Positions 18,075 through 28,043 of a DNA stretch of 64,000 nucleotides are shown one piece after another. Position 1 is the first letter of the stretch, and each line of letters starts with the position of its first letter. The DNA comes from Desulfosediminicola ganghwensis. GTDB taxonomy: Bacteria; Desulfobacterota; Desulfobulbia; Desulfobulbales; Desulfocapsaceae. Under the pieces are notes generated by a model. The model searched no databases. It had not been told where the DNA came from and worked only from the letters and a program-made list of their open reading frames with translations. The stretch lies in contig NZ_CP050699.1 in assembly GCF_005116675.2 (NCBI RefSeq), positions 3,309,001 through 3,373,000 of the forward strand, given 5' to 3'. The translations under genes and the position numbers were made by a program.

Positions 18075-18296
18075 ATGTCCTTATCCGTATTGGTAGTTGA
18101 GAATAACCCTGTTATTCAACGTGCCGTTTCAGCAATTCTGGAGCAGGAAGGTTGTCTGGTTCAGACAGCAGAAAATGGCCTTGATGCCTTGAATAAGCTC
18201 AAGGAAGATACTCCCGATCTACTTTTTACTGACCTGGTAATGCCCTATGTGAGTGGGGAACAACTGTGCAGGATTGTCAAAACCAATCCCAGTTAA
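18075..18296 (+). pseudogene. Receiver-domain fragment, 5' part of an interrupted hybrid kinase gene
   Basis: Encodes 73 residues of a CheY-like receiver: SVLVVENNPVIQRAVSAIL, the beta-3 aspartate in LLFTDLVMPYVSGEQL, then ends at TAA (18294-18296) in the middle of helix/strand 4. The frame continues without a shift beyond the stop as SDIYIVIVTAMVAGD, which is the missing beta-4 strand with its Thr, and reaches the receiver lysine in LCIEKGHLGEI. A single base change (for example TTA to TAA) explains it. Alone this fragment cannot fold as a full receiver. It may be a true nonsense mutation or a sequencing error. Confidence 0.8.
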
Positions 18297-18326
18297 TCAG
18301 ATATTTACATTGTCATTGTCACCGCT

Positions 18327-20087
18327 ATGGTTGCCGGAGACATGCATACCATACTGGATTTTGATTATTACGATCTGTGCATTGAAAAAGGGCATCTCGG
18401 TGAGATTCGAACGCACATTCGCTCGGCTCTTTTGGTGTATAGGAATGATGGTCACGTCAGTCGGAAAGAAAATACATTGATTTCGGGTGTTGGAGATATT
18501 GAGGGCCTTACTGCTGAGGTTGCCGGCGAACTGTTTTCGGAGAGGCGACACTTGAACAGTATACTTGAAAACCTCAGTGAAGGTGTCATTGGGATGAACC
18601 GGGAAGGTGTGGTCGTCTCCATGAACAATGCTGCCCAGAAGATTCTTGATCATAGTGCTGAGGAGATGATTGGATCACCCCTCGTTGCAACCGGCTGGGG
18701 ATCCCATCAGGCTGAGGTTGAGTACTGGCTGCAGGAGCGGACCGATAGCGCTGAACAAGAGCAGCTTGATATTTTAGGAGAAGCCCCTCTTTTTTTCAGT
18801 GAGAAAATTGTTACTGCCTCTTTTGTTGCAGTCTATGAGCAGGGCGGGAGGTTTAATCTATGTATTTTGCGAGACATTACCCGGCAGTTCAGGGCTGAAG
18901 AGGAGAACAGAACCCGCGATACTGCGATAAAGCTCATCACTAAAATGGATGCAATGAGTTGTATGGCAGGCGGTATCGCACATGATTTCAATAACCTGCT
19001 GACGGTTATATGCGGCAATCTCGATATGCTCACCCAGGCAGGCAAACGGTCTGACGGGGAGCAGTTAAGCCGGGCGATGCTGGAGCATGCCAGGACAGCA
19101 GCATATATGGCGGTTGAACTTACCCGTAAGATTTCCAGCTCTTCTCCATTTGGAATAGTCTCAAGAGATAGCGTCGACCTCGATGATATCGTCTCTAGCG
19201 TTTTGGAGGACTTTGCCAAAGAGCATAAAGTACCTTATAAGCGTACGCCTGGCACTGAAACATCGATGGTTCAGATAGATTCGAGCCAGGTCAAAACAGC
19301 ACTTGCCAATATTCTTCAAAACGCGATGGAGGCAGACCCTGCCGGTGAGATCGAAGTTCACACTAAGTTGGCTGAGTATGAGGAGCCACTTCTAATGGCT
19401 GGCCAATATGTTCCTGCCGGGTGCTACTGCTGTGTCACAGTTCAGGATAGAGGGGAAGGGATAGATCAGGACCAGCTGTTGAATATTTTTGATCCATATT
19501 ATTCGACGAAAGCACGTGGGGCTTCCAGAGGCGTTGGCCTGGGCCTTACTGTGGTATATGCCACATTCCGGAACCATGGAGGCTATGTTGTGGTAGATTC
19601 TGAACCTGGCAAGGGAACAGCCGTATCATGCTTTCTGCCGTGTTACCAAACGGGGACGACTGAAAAAAAGAATACAAATGAAAGCGCTGACCAACAGCGT
19701 AAAACAGCATCACCCCCAAAAGTTCTGCTCATAGAAAAAGACAATCAGTTGCAGCAGATTGGTAAAGCCATGCTCGATTATCTCAATCATGATGTTGAGA
19801 TAGTCGATGGTTTGAGTGAAGGCCTTGCCTACCTGAGAGCGGAAAGGGAACAGGGAGGTGAAACTACCCAGTTTGTTATTCTTGACCCAGCCAGTGAACT
19901 CCTTGAGCATCAGGAAATATGCTCAGCTTTAAAAGAGCAGAACAGCGAGCTGAAAATCATCGTTACCGGCAGATCTATTTTTGATTCGGTGGTCGAGGAT
20001 TGCCGTCAATACGGATACTCCAATGCCTTACCCAAACCGTTTACTGTGGACAGTCTCAGACATGTTCTGGTCACGGCAGGGAAGTAA
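18327..20087 (+). CDS. Hybrid sensor histidine kinase (PAS-HisKA-HATPase-REC), 3' part of interrupted gene
   Basis: In the same frame as the receiver fragment upstream, this 586-residue part runs: remainder of the first receiver (1-45), PAS domain (about 75-190, LENLSEGVIGMNREGVVVSM), HisKA with phospho-accepting His219 in GGIAHDFNNLLTVI, HATPase_c with N-box ANILQNAMEADP and DRGEGID, GVGLGLTVVY, and a C-terminal receiver (about 475-585) that keeps LLIEKDN, FVILDPAS and LPKPF. No membrane segment, so a cytoplasmic kinase. The ATG at 18327 has no ribosome binding site and is simply the first after the stop, so independent expression is doubtful. Without the TAA the gene would run 18075-20087. 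Confidence 0.82.
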   Translation: MVAGDMHTILDFDYYDLCIEKGHLGEIRTHIRSALLVYRNDGHVSRKENTLISGVGDIEGLTAEVAGELFSERRHLNSILENLSEGVIGMNREGVVVSMNNAAQKILDHSAEEMIGSPLVATGWGSHQAEVEYWLQERTDSAEQEQLDILGEAPLFFSEKIVTASFVAVYEQGGRFNLCILRDITRQFRAEEENRTRDTAIKLITKMDAMSCMAGGIAHDFNNLLTVICGNLDMLTQAGKRSDGEQLSRAMLEHARTAAYMAVELTRKISSSSPFGIVSRDSVDLDDIVSSVLEDFAKEHKVPYKRTPGTETSMVQIDSSQVKTALANILQNAMEADPAGEIEVHTKLAEYEEPLLMAGQYVPAGCYCCVTVQDRGEGIDQDQLLNIFDPYYSTKARGASRGVGLGLTVVYATFRNHGGYVVVDSEPGKGTAVSCFLPCYQTGTTEKKNTNESADQQRKTASPPKVLLIEKDNQLQQIGKAMLDYLNHDVEIVDGLSEGLAYLRAEREQGGETTQFVILDPASELLEHQEICSALKEQNSELKIIVTGRSIFDSVVEDCRQYGYSNALPKPFTVDSLRHVLVTAGK

Positions 20088-20320
20088 GGCAAATGAGCGA
20101 AGAGGAACTGAATAAAGTATCTTGGTTCAATGGCGCCATCTCATACGGGAAAATCCCGGCAGGAAGAGCATTATGCCTATTGCCAGCTGATTCCTGCTTA
20201 GCATATCAACTCGACCATACACAGCACAACACCTAAGAGTACTTTTTTTATCTCCCGGATATACGTTCGGTCCAGGTGGCTTTTAAAAAGAGTTTTACGC
20301 TATCCAGCCATGGTGCTTTT

Positions 20321-23300
20321 CTAACATTTCGACAGTACAGCCTGCTGGAGTTGCTTCAGCTTCTTGGCTGATACCGGTGTCCTGCTTTTTATTTCAGGTG
20401 AAAACAGAGTTATCCGGTATTCTTCGATCATCTGGCGGTATTGATTGAGGAGTTCTCTTGCCTCTTCGCTGAGTTCTTCTTCTCGTTTGTTCAGTTGTCT
20501 GAGGCTTTCCAGATGGGGTTTGAGCTGTTTTTCCTTCTCTGCATCCTTGGTCGGGTTGTTGTAGAATCGTTCCACCCGAATTGCATAACTCTGCAGTTGC
20601 CTTTGGGTAAGATCCAGCCCGGCGAGGGAGGATGTGAGGAAGAAATCGCCGGGGACTATATCATTAAGCAAATCTATAAACTTTTGCTGCGCATTCTTGG
20701 TAAACAAAAGTTTACGACTATCAAGGCGAACATAGTGGGCGAGTTTTTCGCTTACTTCTCTTCGCAACCTCAACACCGCTACCGCTGATTCGGCAATAGC
20801 TTGTCCCTGCCGATACAGACCTAGTTTTTTCTGCTCGGCCACCTGCTGCTCAAAGAGAGCCTTATCTGGAATCGTTCCGTTAATAGCCGGGAAAAGTGCT
20901 CTGAAGATAAAGCGTAAGAGTTGGTCAACAGCGGTCTTCTTATCAAGCCCTGTCGCTATCAGAAATTTACCGGTGGGGCCGGAAAGCATGGAATTGCAAT
21001 ATTTTTTAAGAGACTTGAAACCGTCGGAAAACTGAAGCTTGAACAGGAACTCCACACCTTCCAGGTTTTTGCTGTACGCTGTAGCACGGTCTTTCTCAAA
21101 AGTGACGCCAACACCGCCTTTATCGATATACGGAACAAGCGCAGGAAAAATAAAGCCGGCAATAACTCCATCCGGTGTTTTGAGAGGAATGGACTCCGGC
21201 AGACCGTCAAAGTCCCACTCACGGGTGAGGCGGTCTCGCCAGGTATCCATGAGCTGCTGTTGGGCAGGAACAAGTTTTTCAGATGCACTGGTGGAATTAG
21301 AGGTGCTCTCCACCTCTTTGAGCAGTTTCCCGAGATCCCTGCCCGAGCATATATCCCTGCCGTCCAGATCAAAAAGCGTAAACCTGGCACGAAGATGGCC
21401 TGGAAGTTCAGTTGGCCAGTCCGATCGTTTTATGGATATGCGGTACATTTTGAAAATAGAGGACTCGAGTGCGTGGTAGAGTGAGCCTTGCGAGCTGTTA
21501 ATATCGTCAAGGATTCTGTCGACAGCTACGTTTACAGGCACAAGATGTTTGCGTAAGCTTTTGGGAAGACCTTTGAGCAGCAGCTGCACCTTCTCTTTGA
21601 GCATCCCGGGCACCAACCATTCAAAAATAGCAGGGGAGACGTTGGCGCCGAGTGAAAGGGGAATGCGGACAGTCATGCCGTCATCGTCCCTGCCGGGAGA
21701 AAAATTATATTCTACCTGTAATTCAAGCGAGCCGACATTGATGGCAGTGGGATAATTGGCGAGCTGGTTGTCATCAGGCCTGCTATTGACGATGTCTTCG
21801 TCAGACATCTGCAGTAATTTTTGCCCCTTCCTCTTGAGGAATTTGTTCAGCGTCGCCCGGTCACAGACGAAGTCAGGCAGGCGCTCGTCATAAAAAGAGA
21901 AAAGAGCGGTGTCGTCAAGCAGGATGGCTGTTGTCCTCAGCCTGTCCTCAGCCTCTTTCCATTTGGTGATGAGTTGCTGGTTATGGTTCAGGAATGGGTA
22001 GTTGCCTTTGATCTCTCCTTCTATGAGCGCAGCCTGGATAAATATCTGACGTGCTTCGGGAATGTTCTTAGCGGCTCTTTTAGGGAAATTGACTGTGCGG
22101 CCGGCAACTATAATCAGCCCGAAGAGCGACACTCTTTCATCTGCGATTACCTGCCCGCTCTTTTTATTCCACCGTGGTGAAGACCAGGAATATTTGACCA
22201 GATGAGAACCAAGAGATTCAAGCCATTCAGGCTCAATAGTAGCAACTGTGAGACCGTAGAGTCTGTTTGTCTCAAGGAAGGAAGCAGCGATAATCCATTG
22301 ACCGGCAGTGAGGAACTGGTGGGATCCGGGAAAAATCATTAACTCCCTGTTGCCTGCGCCCTGATATATTTTACCCTGTTTTTTCACCGCGATATTTCGT
22401 AAAAAACCAGAAGATAAAGCCCGGTGGATCTGCTGGTAACTTGCATCAATGGAATTGTCGCTGAACTCCTTTTGTCGATCAAGAATTCTGCCTAACTGCT
22501 CCTGGAGGTCCAGCCATTCACGCATGCGTTGAAATGACAGGTAGTTTGCCTTGCAATATTTTTTGAGTTTCGACCATGAACGTGTGTCTCCCTGATCATC
22601 ATGGAAGTCGTTCCAGATATTCAAAAGAGTCATGAAATCAGAGTGCTTGTGGGCAAATCGCTGGTGTGCTGCGTCGGCTTCTTTTTCTTTTTCGGCCGGT
22701 CGCATTCTCGGGTCCTGAATAGCCAGGGCTGAGGCTATAACTTTTACTTCTGAAAGACAATTTTCACTGTTTGCTTCAAGGAGAATGCGGGAAATACATG
22801 GATCTATTGGCAGGTGGGCCATAATCTTGCCGGATTCGGTAAGTGCTCCTGCATTGGAAATTGCTCCAAGTTCCTGCAAAAGCTTATAACCGTCGCGGAT
22901 GGTGTTGCGATGGGGCGGTTCGATAAAAGGGAAATCTTCAGGTTTTCCCAGTTTCAGCGACACCATCTGCAGGATTACCTCAGCAAGGTTGGCCCGCTTG
23001 ATCTCTGGCAAAGTGAACTCTTCCCGCCCAAGGTAGTCCTCCTCTGTGTAAAGGCGGATACACAATCCGGGGCCAACCCGGCCGCAACGTCCTTTCCTTT
23101 GATCGCAACTGGCTCGGGATATCCTGTGTATAGGCAGGCTGGTGGTTTTTGCCCGGGCATTGTAGTAGGACATCCTGGCAAGACCGGAATCGACAACATA
23201 TTTGATACCGGGGACGGTAATTGAGGTCTCGGCGACATTGGTTGCGATTACTATCTTGGGCGCTGAATGATGTTGAAATATGCGTCGCTGATCAGAAGAC

Positions 23301-24094
23301 TGCAATCTACCGAACATTGGCAGAATTACTGCGCCAGTGGCTTGTTTCGCAACCAGATTGCAACAGGCCCGGATATCCTTTTCAGTCGGCAGAAATGCCA
23401 GGATATCACCAGGAGGTTCATTCTTGTAGAGCTGGATAATGGCTTCAGCGCAATGCTCAACGTAGCTGGCATCAATGTTACCCTCATCCGCTGCCTCGTC
23501 GTCGACACTGCCGGCAGGCTGATACCGGACCTCCACCGGGTAGGTGCGTCCGCTGACGTTGACCACCGGGGCATTTCCAAAATGTTTACTGAAGGCCTCA
23601 GTGTCTATGGTGGCCGAGGTGATAATCAGCTTGAGGTCAGGCCGCTTAGGCAGAATTCGTTTCAGGTAGCCGAGCAGAAAATCGATATTCAGGCTTCGCT
23701 CATGTGCTTCATCAAGAACAATTACCCCGTATTGCTTGAGCAACGGATCATTTCTGGATTCAGCCAGCAACACGCCATCTGTCATGAACTTGATTCTGGT
23801 ATTTTTGTCGGTGTGATCATGAAAACGGATCTTATAGCCGACAATATTACCAAGTCCGGCCAATTCTTCAGTGACTCTTTCTGAAACCGAAGATGCGGCA
23901 ATTCTGCGAGGCTGGGTGCAGCCGATGAGCGAATTAGAATCTGGGTAGAGCTCAAGGCAGATTTTTGGAATCTGCGTGGTTTTGCCTGAGCCAGTATCAC
24001 CTGCGACGATGACGATCTGGTTGTCGGCAATGGCCTGACGTATTTCATTCCTCTTACCTGAAACAGGCAAGTCGTGTGGGTAATTGATGTTCAT
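20321..24094 (-). CDS. hrpA: ATP-dependent RNA helicase HrpA
   Basis: A DEAH-box helicase of 1257 residues (E. coli HrpA 1300). Walker A GDTGSGKT at 32-39, DEAH at 128-131, SAT motif in LIITSATIDTEAF, and the QRKGRCGRVGPG motif VI. After the helicase core come the HA2/OB-fold region and the long C-terminal HrpA-specific domain (DUF3418-like, with FSPGRDDDGMTVRIPLSL). HrpA relieves collided ribosomes and processes some mRNAs in E. coli. It is divergent from priA, about 216 bases away. No terminator is visible below its 3' end. Confidence 0.96.
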   Translation of the reverse strand: MNINYPHDLPVSGKRNEIRQAIADNQIVIVAGDTGSGKTTQIPKICLELYPDSNSLIGCTQPRRIAASSVSERVTEELAGLGNIVGYKIRFHDHTDKNTRIKFMTDGVLLAESRNDPLLKQYGVIVLDEAHERSLNIDFLLGYLKRILPKRPDLKLIITSATIDTEAFSKHFGNAPVVNVSGRTYPVEVRYQPAGSVDDEAADEGNIDASYVEHCAEAIIQLYKNEPPGDILAFLPTEKDIRACCNLVAKQATGAVILPMFGRLQSSDQRRIFQHHSAPKIVIATNVAETSITVPGIKYVVDSGLARMSYYNARAKTTSLPIHRISRASCDQRKGRCGRVGPGLCIRLYTEEDYLGREEFTLPEIKRANLAEVILQMVSLKLGKPEDFPFIEPPHRNTIRDGYKLLQELGAISNAGALTESGKIMAHLPIDPCISRILLEANSENCLSEVKVIASALAIQDPRMRPAEKEKEADAAHQRFAHKHSDFMTLLNIWNDFHDDQGDTRSWSKLKKYCKANYLSFQRMREWLDLQEQLGRILDRQKEFSDNSIDASYQQIHRALSSGFLRNIAVKKQGKIYQGAGNRELMIFPGSHQFLTAGQWIIAASFLETNRLYGLTVATIEPEWLESLGSHLVKYSWSSPRWNKKSGQVIADERVSLFGLIIVAGRTVNFPKRAAKNIPEARQIFIQAALIEGEIKGNYPFLNHNQQLITKWKEAEDRLRTTAILLDDTALFSFYDERLPDFVCDRATLNKFLKRKGQKLLQMSDEDIVNSRPDDNQLANYPTAINVGSLELQVEYNFSPGRDDDGMTVRIPLSLGANVSPAIFEWLVPGMLKEKVQLLLKGLPKSLRKHLVPVNVAVDRILDDINSSQGSLYHALESSIFKMYRISIKRSDWPTELPGHLRARFTLFDLDGRDICSGRDLGKLLKEVESTSNSTSASEKLVPAQQQLMDTWRDRLTREWDFDGLPESIPLKTPDGVIAGFIFPALVPYIDKGGVGVTFEKDRATAYSKNLEGVEFLFKLQFSDGFKSLKKYCNSMLSGPTGKFLIATGLDKKTAVDQLLRFIFRALFPAINGTIPDKALFEQQVAEQKKLGLYRQGQAIAESAVAVLRLRREVSEKLAHYVRLDSRKLLFTKNAQQKFIDLLNDIVPGDFFLTSSLAGLDLTQRQLQSYAIRVERFYNNPTKDAEKEKQLKPHLESLRQLNKREEELSEEARELLNQYRQMIEEYRITLFSPEIKSRTPVSAKKLKQLQQAVLSKC

Positions 24095-24310
24095 TAATAG
24101 CTGGATGCTGAAAAAGAATTATGGTATTGCTCCCCTTGACCGGGCTCATGATTCATAACATACGTTAGACATTTTCGTTAGCGAAAAAAGCGGGGAATTG
24201 TCAGTCTTTTGCCAGGGGAGGAAGAGCCCTTATACAGGTATCCTGTCTACAGTTAATGTCACCACCTGCCTGTCTGCAGGTATCTCGTCTTTACCGTTTA
24301 TAAAATCACT

Positions 24311-26917
24311 ATGGACCTTCTGGAAATCGCCGTCGCGGCACCGCTTGAAAATACCCTTACATACAGGCTGCCGCCAAACCTGCTGAATACTGAACTCTGC
24401 CAGGAACCTCTGGTTGGCAGGAGGGTGTTGGTTCCTCTTGGCAGGCGAAAGGTGACCGGATATGTGCTGGCAACCGGCATGGAAGACTCCAAAGAATTCA
24501 AGATCAAGAATATTTCTGAAATTCTTGATACGGCCCCACTTTTTCCGGAAAATCTGATCCCGCTTTTTCGCTGGATATCCGAATATTACCATTATCCGAT
24601 CGGTGAAGTTATCAAGTCTGCGCTGCCAGGGGGGCTGACACCAAAATCTGCCCGCCAGCTTCAGGCCGGTTCGGCCAGCGGGGAAAAACTACAGGATATT
24701 CTGCGTGGTATCGCCCTTGGAACAGGCGAGGGTAAGGATCACAGAGATGTGGAATCCTATCTGTTGAAATTGAGTCAGAACGGCAAACTGACATCAGCAG
24801 AGACCAAAGAAATTTTTAAGTCGAAGAAGGTAAAGAAATACATAGACTCACTTGTTGCTGATGGCGTTTTGGAGATGCATGAGTCCGTGAGTGGGGGCAC
24901 GTCAAAGGAAAAGCACGAGATTTGCTATTCCCTGTCGGCAGAACCAGCCGGCCTGGAAGGCTTGCCTGGTTCCGGAAAAGATGCAATTTCAATTTATCGG
25001 GCCAGACTTAACAGGCAAAACAATTTGAGCCTGGGGGTCGCAGAAGCAAAAACAATGTATTACCTGGAACTGTTACGGGGGAATTCTGAAAAGGGAGCGG
25101 TGCCAAGAAAAGAATTGCTGGCATCCTACTCCGGTGCAGGTAAGCAGCTTCAATCGTTGATAGCCTCAGGAATGGTGGTCGAGGAGCGGCGCCGTGTTTT
25201 CAGAAGTCCGCTGGGGGAGCAGCTCGAATTTTTCCCAGCCCCTGAGGTATTGACAGAGGAACAGCAGGCAGCTCTTGCTGAGATCGTACCCGCAGTTGAA
25301 AAGGGTGGTTATTCGCCTTTTCTGCTGCATGGGGTAACCGGTTCCGGCAAGACCGAGGTCTATCTTCAGGCAACTGCCGTAACTCTCAGTCTGGGCAAAA
25401 GTGTACTGGTCATTGTTCCGGAGATTGCCCTTGCAACACAGCTTGAGACCCATTTTATCTCACGATTCGGAGAAAACGTCGTTCTGCTTCATTCAGGCCT
25501 CACAGCCGGAGAAAAGTTTGACCAATGGAGTCTTGTTGTCTCGGGTGAGGCCAGGATCGTTATCGGCGCAAGATCTGCCATCTTTGCGCCTTTCAAGGAT
25601 CTCGGTTTGATTGTGGTAGATGAGGAGCATGACGGCGGCCTCAAGCAGGATGATAAGTTACGTTACAATGGCCGTGATCTGGCGGTGGTCCGGGCAAGGC
25701 AGCAGCAGTGTACCGTACTGCTTGCCTCCGCCACCCCGTCCGTGGTCAGTTATTATAACGCTCAAATTGGCAAATATAATCTCCTGACCATGAAAAACAG
25801 GGTCGGAAACCGCCCCCTTCCCAAAGTGAATATCATTGACTTGAGACAGAAGGCCAGGGGGGGCAAGAAAAGTATTTTCAGGCCGCCTTTGCAGAAAGCC
25901 CTGGTCGACAATCTTGAAAGGGGTAAGCAGAGCGTAATTTTTATCAACCGGCGTGGCTTTTCGGTAAATGTTATCTGTCAGGAGTGCGGTACTCCTGTTG
26001 AATGCGTTGATTGCCATGTTTCACTGACTCTGCACCGGTCCAAGCAGCAACTCCTCTGTCATTATTGTGGTTACTCAGTGCATGAGCGAACAGTTTGCGG
26101 AAATTGTTCCTCAACGTCCATGGTTCCCGTGGGGTTTGGTACAGAACGGGTGGAAGAGGAATTGCGTGCTTTAGTGCCGGAGGCGCGGATAGCACGGTTG
26201 GATGCAGATACCGCATTCGACAGAAAAGTTTTTCTGGAGACACTGAAAAAGACCCGTGCCGGGGAGATTGATATCCTGGTTGGTACCCAGATGGTTGCCA
26301 AAGGGCACCATTTTCCGGGGGTAACATTAGTTGGCGTGGTCTGGGCCGATGCAGGGTTAAGTATCCCTGACTATCGCGCGGCCGAGAGAACATTTCAACT
26401 TGTGACGCAGGTTACAGGGCGAGCGGGTAGGGGAGATGACCCGGGAGAAGTCTATATCCAGACTATGCGACCTGACCACTATGCTTTGCTTTATGCCAGG
26501 GGACACAGGTATGAAGAATTGGTTGAACGTGAGTTGGAGCTACGCAGAAACCCCAAATTTCCGCCATATGTCAGAATGGTAGCTATCCACATTCACGGTG
26601 AGTCCGAGGACAGGGTGGTGGATAGCGCCATGAAAGTAGCTCAAGTCTGCAAGGCCCTTCTGCAGCAGCCGTTACCCGGATCATCAACTCAGGGGTCCAG
26701 AGATGCCAACAACACCCTGGGTTCTGCAGAAGTGTTGGGACCTGCGCCATCGCCGATTGACCGGGTTAAAAAGAAGTATCGCTGGCAGGTAATGATTAAG
26801 ACAGAGTCGCTGAATATTTTGCATGGTATATGCAATTATATTCATCAGCACCAAAATGAACTGGCGGCCAGAGATTGCCGGTTACTGCTTGACGTTGATC
26901 CGGAGAATATGATGTAG
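24311..26917 (+). CDS. priA: Primosomal protein N' (replication restart helicase PriA)
   Basis: Reloads the replicative helicase at stalled forks. N-terminal 3'-DNA-binding domain (VAAPLENTLTYRLP to about 105), then a long central stretch, Walker A GVTGSGKT at 341-348, DEEH at 437-440, and the eight-cysteine double zinc site beginning at C556 (CQECGTPVECVDC, CHYCGY, CGNC), spaced as in E. coli. At 868 residues it is longer than E. coli PriA (732); almost all the extra 115-120 residues lie between the DNA-binding domain and Walker A, where the winged helix normally sits. No clear ribosome binding site. It converges on the KamA-like gene with 4 bases between stops. Confidence 0.96.
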   Translation: MDLLEIAVAAPLENTLTYRLPPNLLNTELCQEPLVGRRVLVPLGRRKVTGYVLATGMEDSKEFKIKNISEILDTAPLFPENLIPLFRWISEYYHYPIGEVIKSALPGGLTPKSARQLQAGSASGEKLQDILRGIALGTGEGKDHRDVESYLLKLSQNGKLTSAETKEIFKSKKVKKYIDSLVADGVLEMHESVSGGTSKEKHEICYSLSAEPAGLEGLPGSGKDAISIYRARLNRQNNLSLGVAEAKTMYYLELLRGNSEKGAVPRKELLASYSGAGKQLQSLIASGMVVEERRRVFRSPLGEQLEFFPAPEVLTEEQQAALAEIVPAVEKGGYSPFLLHGVTGSGKTEVYLQATAVTLSLGKSVLVIVPEIALATQLETHFISRFGENVVLLHSGLTAGEKFDQWSLVVSGEARIVIGARSAIFAPFKDLGLIVVDEEHDGGLKQDDKLRYNGRDLAVVRARQQQCTVLLASATPSVVSYYNAQIGKYNLLTMKNRVGNRPLPKVNIIDLRQKARGGKKSIFRPPLQKALVDNLERGKQSVIFINRRGFSVNVICQECGTPVECVDCHVSLTLHRSKQQLLCHYCGYSVHERTVCGNCSSTSMVPVGFGTERVEEELRALVPEARIARLDADTAFDRKVFLETLKKTRAGEIDILVGTQMVAKGHHFPGVTLVGVVWADAGLSIPDYRAAERTFQLVTQVTGRAGRGDDPGEVYIQTMRPDHYALLYARGHRYEELVERELELRRNPKFPPYVRMVAIHIHGESEDRVVDSAMKVAQVCKALLQQPLPGSSTQGSRDANNTLGSAEVLGPAPSPIDRVKKKYRWQVMIKTESLNILHGICNYIHQHQNELAARDCRLLLDVDPENMM

Positions 26918-26921
26918 CCTG

Positions 26922-27980
26922 CTAGCCAGGTTCGATTGCTTCCGGATAGTTACAGCGCTCTCCCTGAAAGTTTTCAAAGACCAGCGAGGTTCCGTGCTCA
27001 AGTATGTATTGCGGTGTGAGCGGGATCTTACCTTTCCCGTCTGGTGCATCCAAAGCCAGGGTTGGCACCGCCATACCTGAGATATGTCCATAGAGCTGAC
27101 GCATGAGTTTTATACCGACTGAACTATGTGTGCGAAGGTGGTCAGTACCGCGGGACAGGTCGGCCTGGAAGAGATAATAGGGTTTGATGCGTAGGCGTAA
27201 AAGACCTGTAAAGAGTTGTTTTAAGGTATCTGCAGAATCGTTTACTCCGCGTAGCAGTACGGTCTGGTTGCCGAGTGGAATGCCAGCATCGGCAAGCATT
27301 GTTGCTGCTTTTTCCGCTTCGGGTGTCAGTTCCCGGGGATGATTGAAATGGGTGTTGATATAGAGTGGGTGATAACGCTTGAGTATATTCACCAGCTCCG
27401 GGGTTACCCGCATTGGCAAAGTTGCAGGGACTCTGCTGCCGATGCGAATCACCTCGATTGAGTTAATTGCCCTGAGCTCTGACAAAATATCATCCAGAAC
27501 TTCATCTGCAAGCAATAAGGGGTCTCCTCCTGATATAAGTACCTCCCGAACTTCAGGATGTTCCCTCAGGTATTGGTATGCGGCTTGTAACGAATCTTCT
27601 GAAATCACCATGCGGGAGGTGCCGACTTTCCTCTTACGCGTGCAGAACCTGCAATACATCGCGCACTGGCCGGTAACAAGCAGGAGTGCGCGGTCAGGAT
27701 ATTTGTGGACAAGATTCGGTGTGACACTCAGATTTTCCTCACCCAGTGGGTCTATATGACAAACGTTGTCATAAAATTCAGCTGGATCAGGTACAGCTTG
27801 TCGCCAGATTGGGTCACCAGGGGCCTGGATGAGCTTGAGATAGTACGGATTGATTCTGAGTGGATAACGCTCTATGACATCTTGAATTACGGAATTATCG
27901 CAACCAAGATGTTTCTTCAAATCGCCATAAGTGGTAATACTGTCTTTGAGTATGTGTTGCCATGTTTTCATGGTCGGCAT
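26922..27980 (-). CDS. KamA-family radical SAM protein (lysine 2,3-aminomutase-like)
   Basis: A radical SAM, PLP-dependent aminomutase relative. The CxxxCxxC cluster site is CAMYCRFC, followed by TRKRKVG, VLISGGDPLLL, RIGSRVPATLPMRVT, THFNHPRELTPEA and, near the C-terminus, DAPDGKGKIPLTP, which has the lysine expected to bind PLP. This fits lysine 2,3-aminomutase (beta-lysine for osmolyte or catabolism) or EpmB, which makes beta-lysine for EF-P. No efp, epmA, ablB or lysine fermentation gene is nearby to decide. The start is uncertain: ATG at 27980 or 27971, or a TTG at 28007, all without a good ribosome binding site. It is divergent from the malic enzyme gene. Confidence 0.88.
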   Translation of the reverse strand: MPTMKTWQHILKDSITTYGDLKKHLGCDNSVIQDVIERYPLRINPYYLKLIQAPGDPIWRQAVPDPAEFYDNVCHIDPLGEENLSVTPNLVHKYPDRALLLVTGQCAMYCRFCTRKRKVGTSRMVISEDSLQAAYQYLREHPEVREVLISGGDPLLLADEVLDDILSELRAINSIEVIRIGSRVPATLPMRVTPELVNILKRYHPLYINTHFNHPRELTPEAEKAATMLADAGIPLGNQTVLLRGVNDSADTLKQLFTGLLRLRIKPYYLFQADLSRGTDHLRTHSSVGIKLMRQLYGHISGMAVPTLALDAPDGKGKIPLTPQYILEHGTSLVFENFQGERCNYPEAIEPG

Positions 27981-28043
27981 TATGGAGAAAAGCAGGTTGA
28001 TTGTCAATGAATCTAATTGATATCGAAGGAGCTTCCGGGGACA

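Noticed and set aside
18294-18296. Recoding (selenocysteine or pyrrolysine) at the kinase stop
   Set aside because: The codon is TAA, not TGA or TAG, and it sits where receivers have an ordinary residue rather than a catalytic one.
20093-20236. 48-codon frame after the hybrid kinase (starts MSEEELNKVSW)
   Set aside because: Only a weak AAGG before the ATG and no recognisable family; the composition is not convincing, though it cannot be excluded.
20921-21484. 187-codon plus-strand frame inside hrpA
   Set aside because: It is antisense to a conserved part of hrpA; the hrpA frame has all the family motifs, this one has none.
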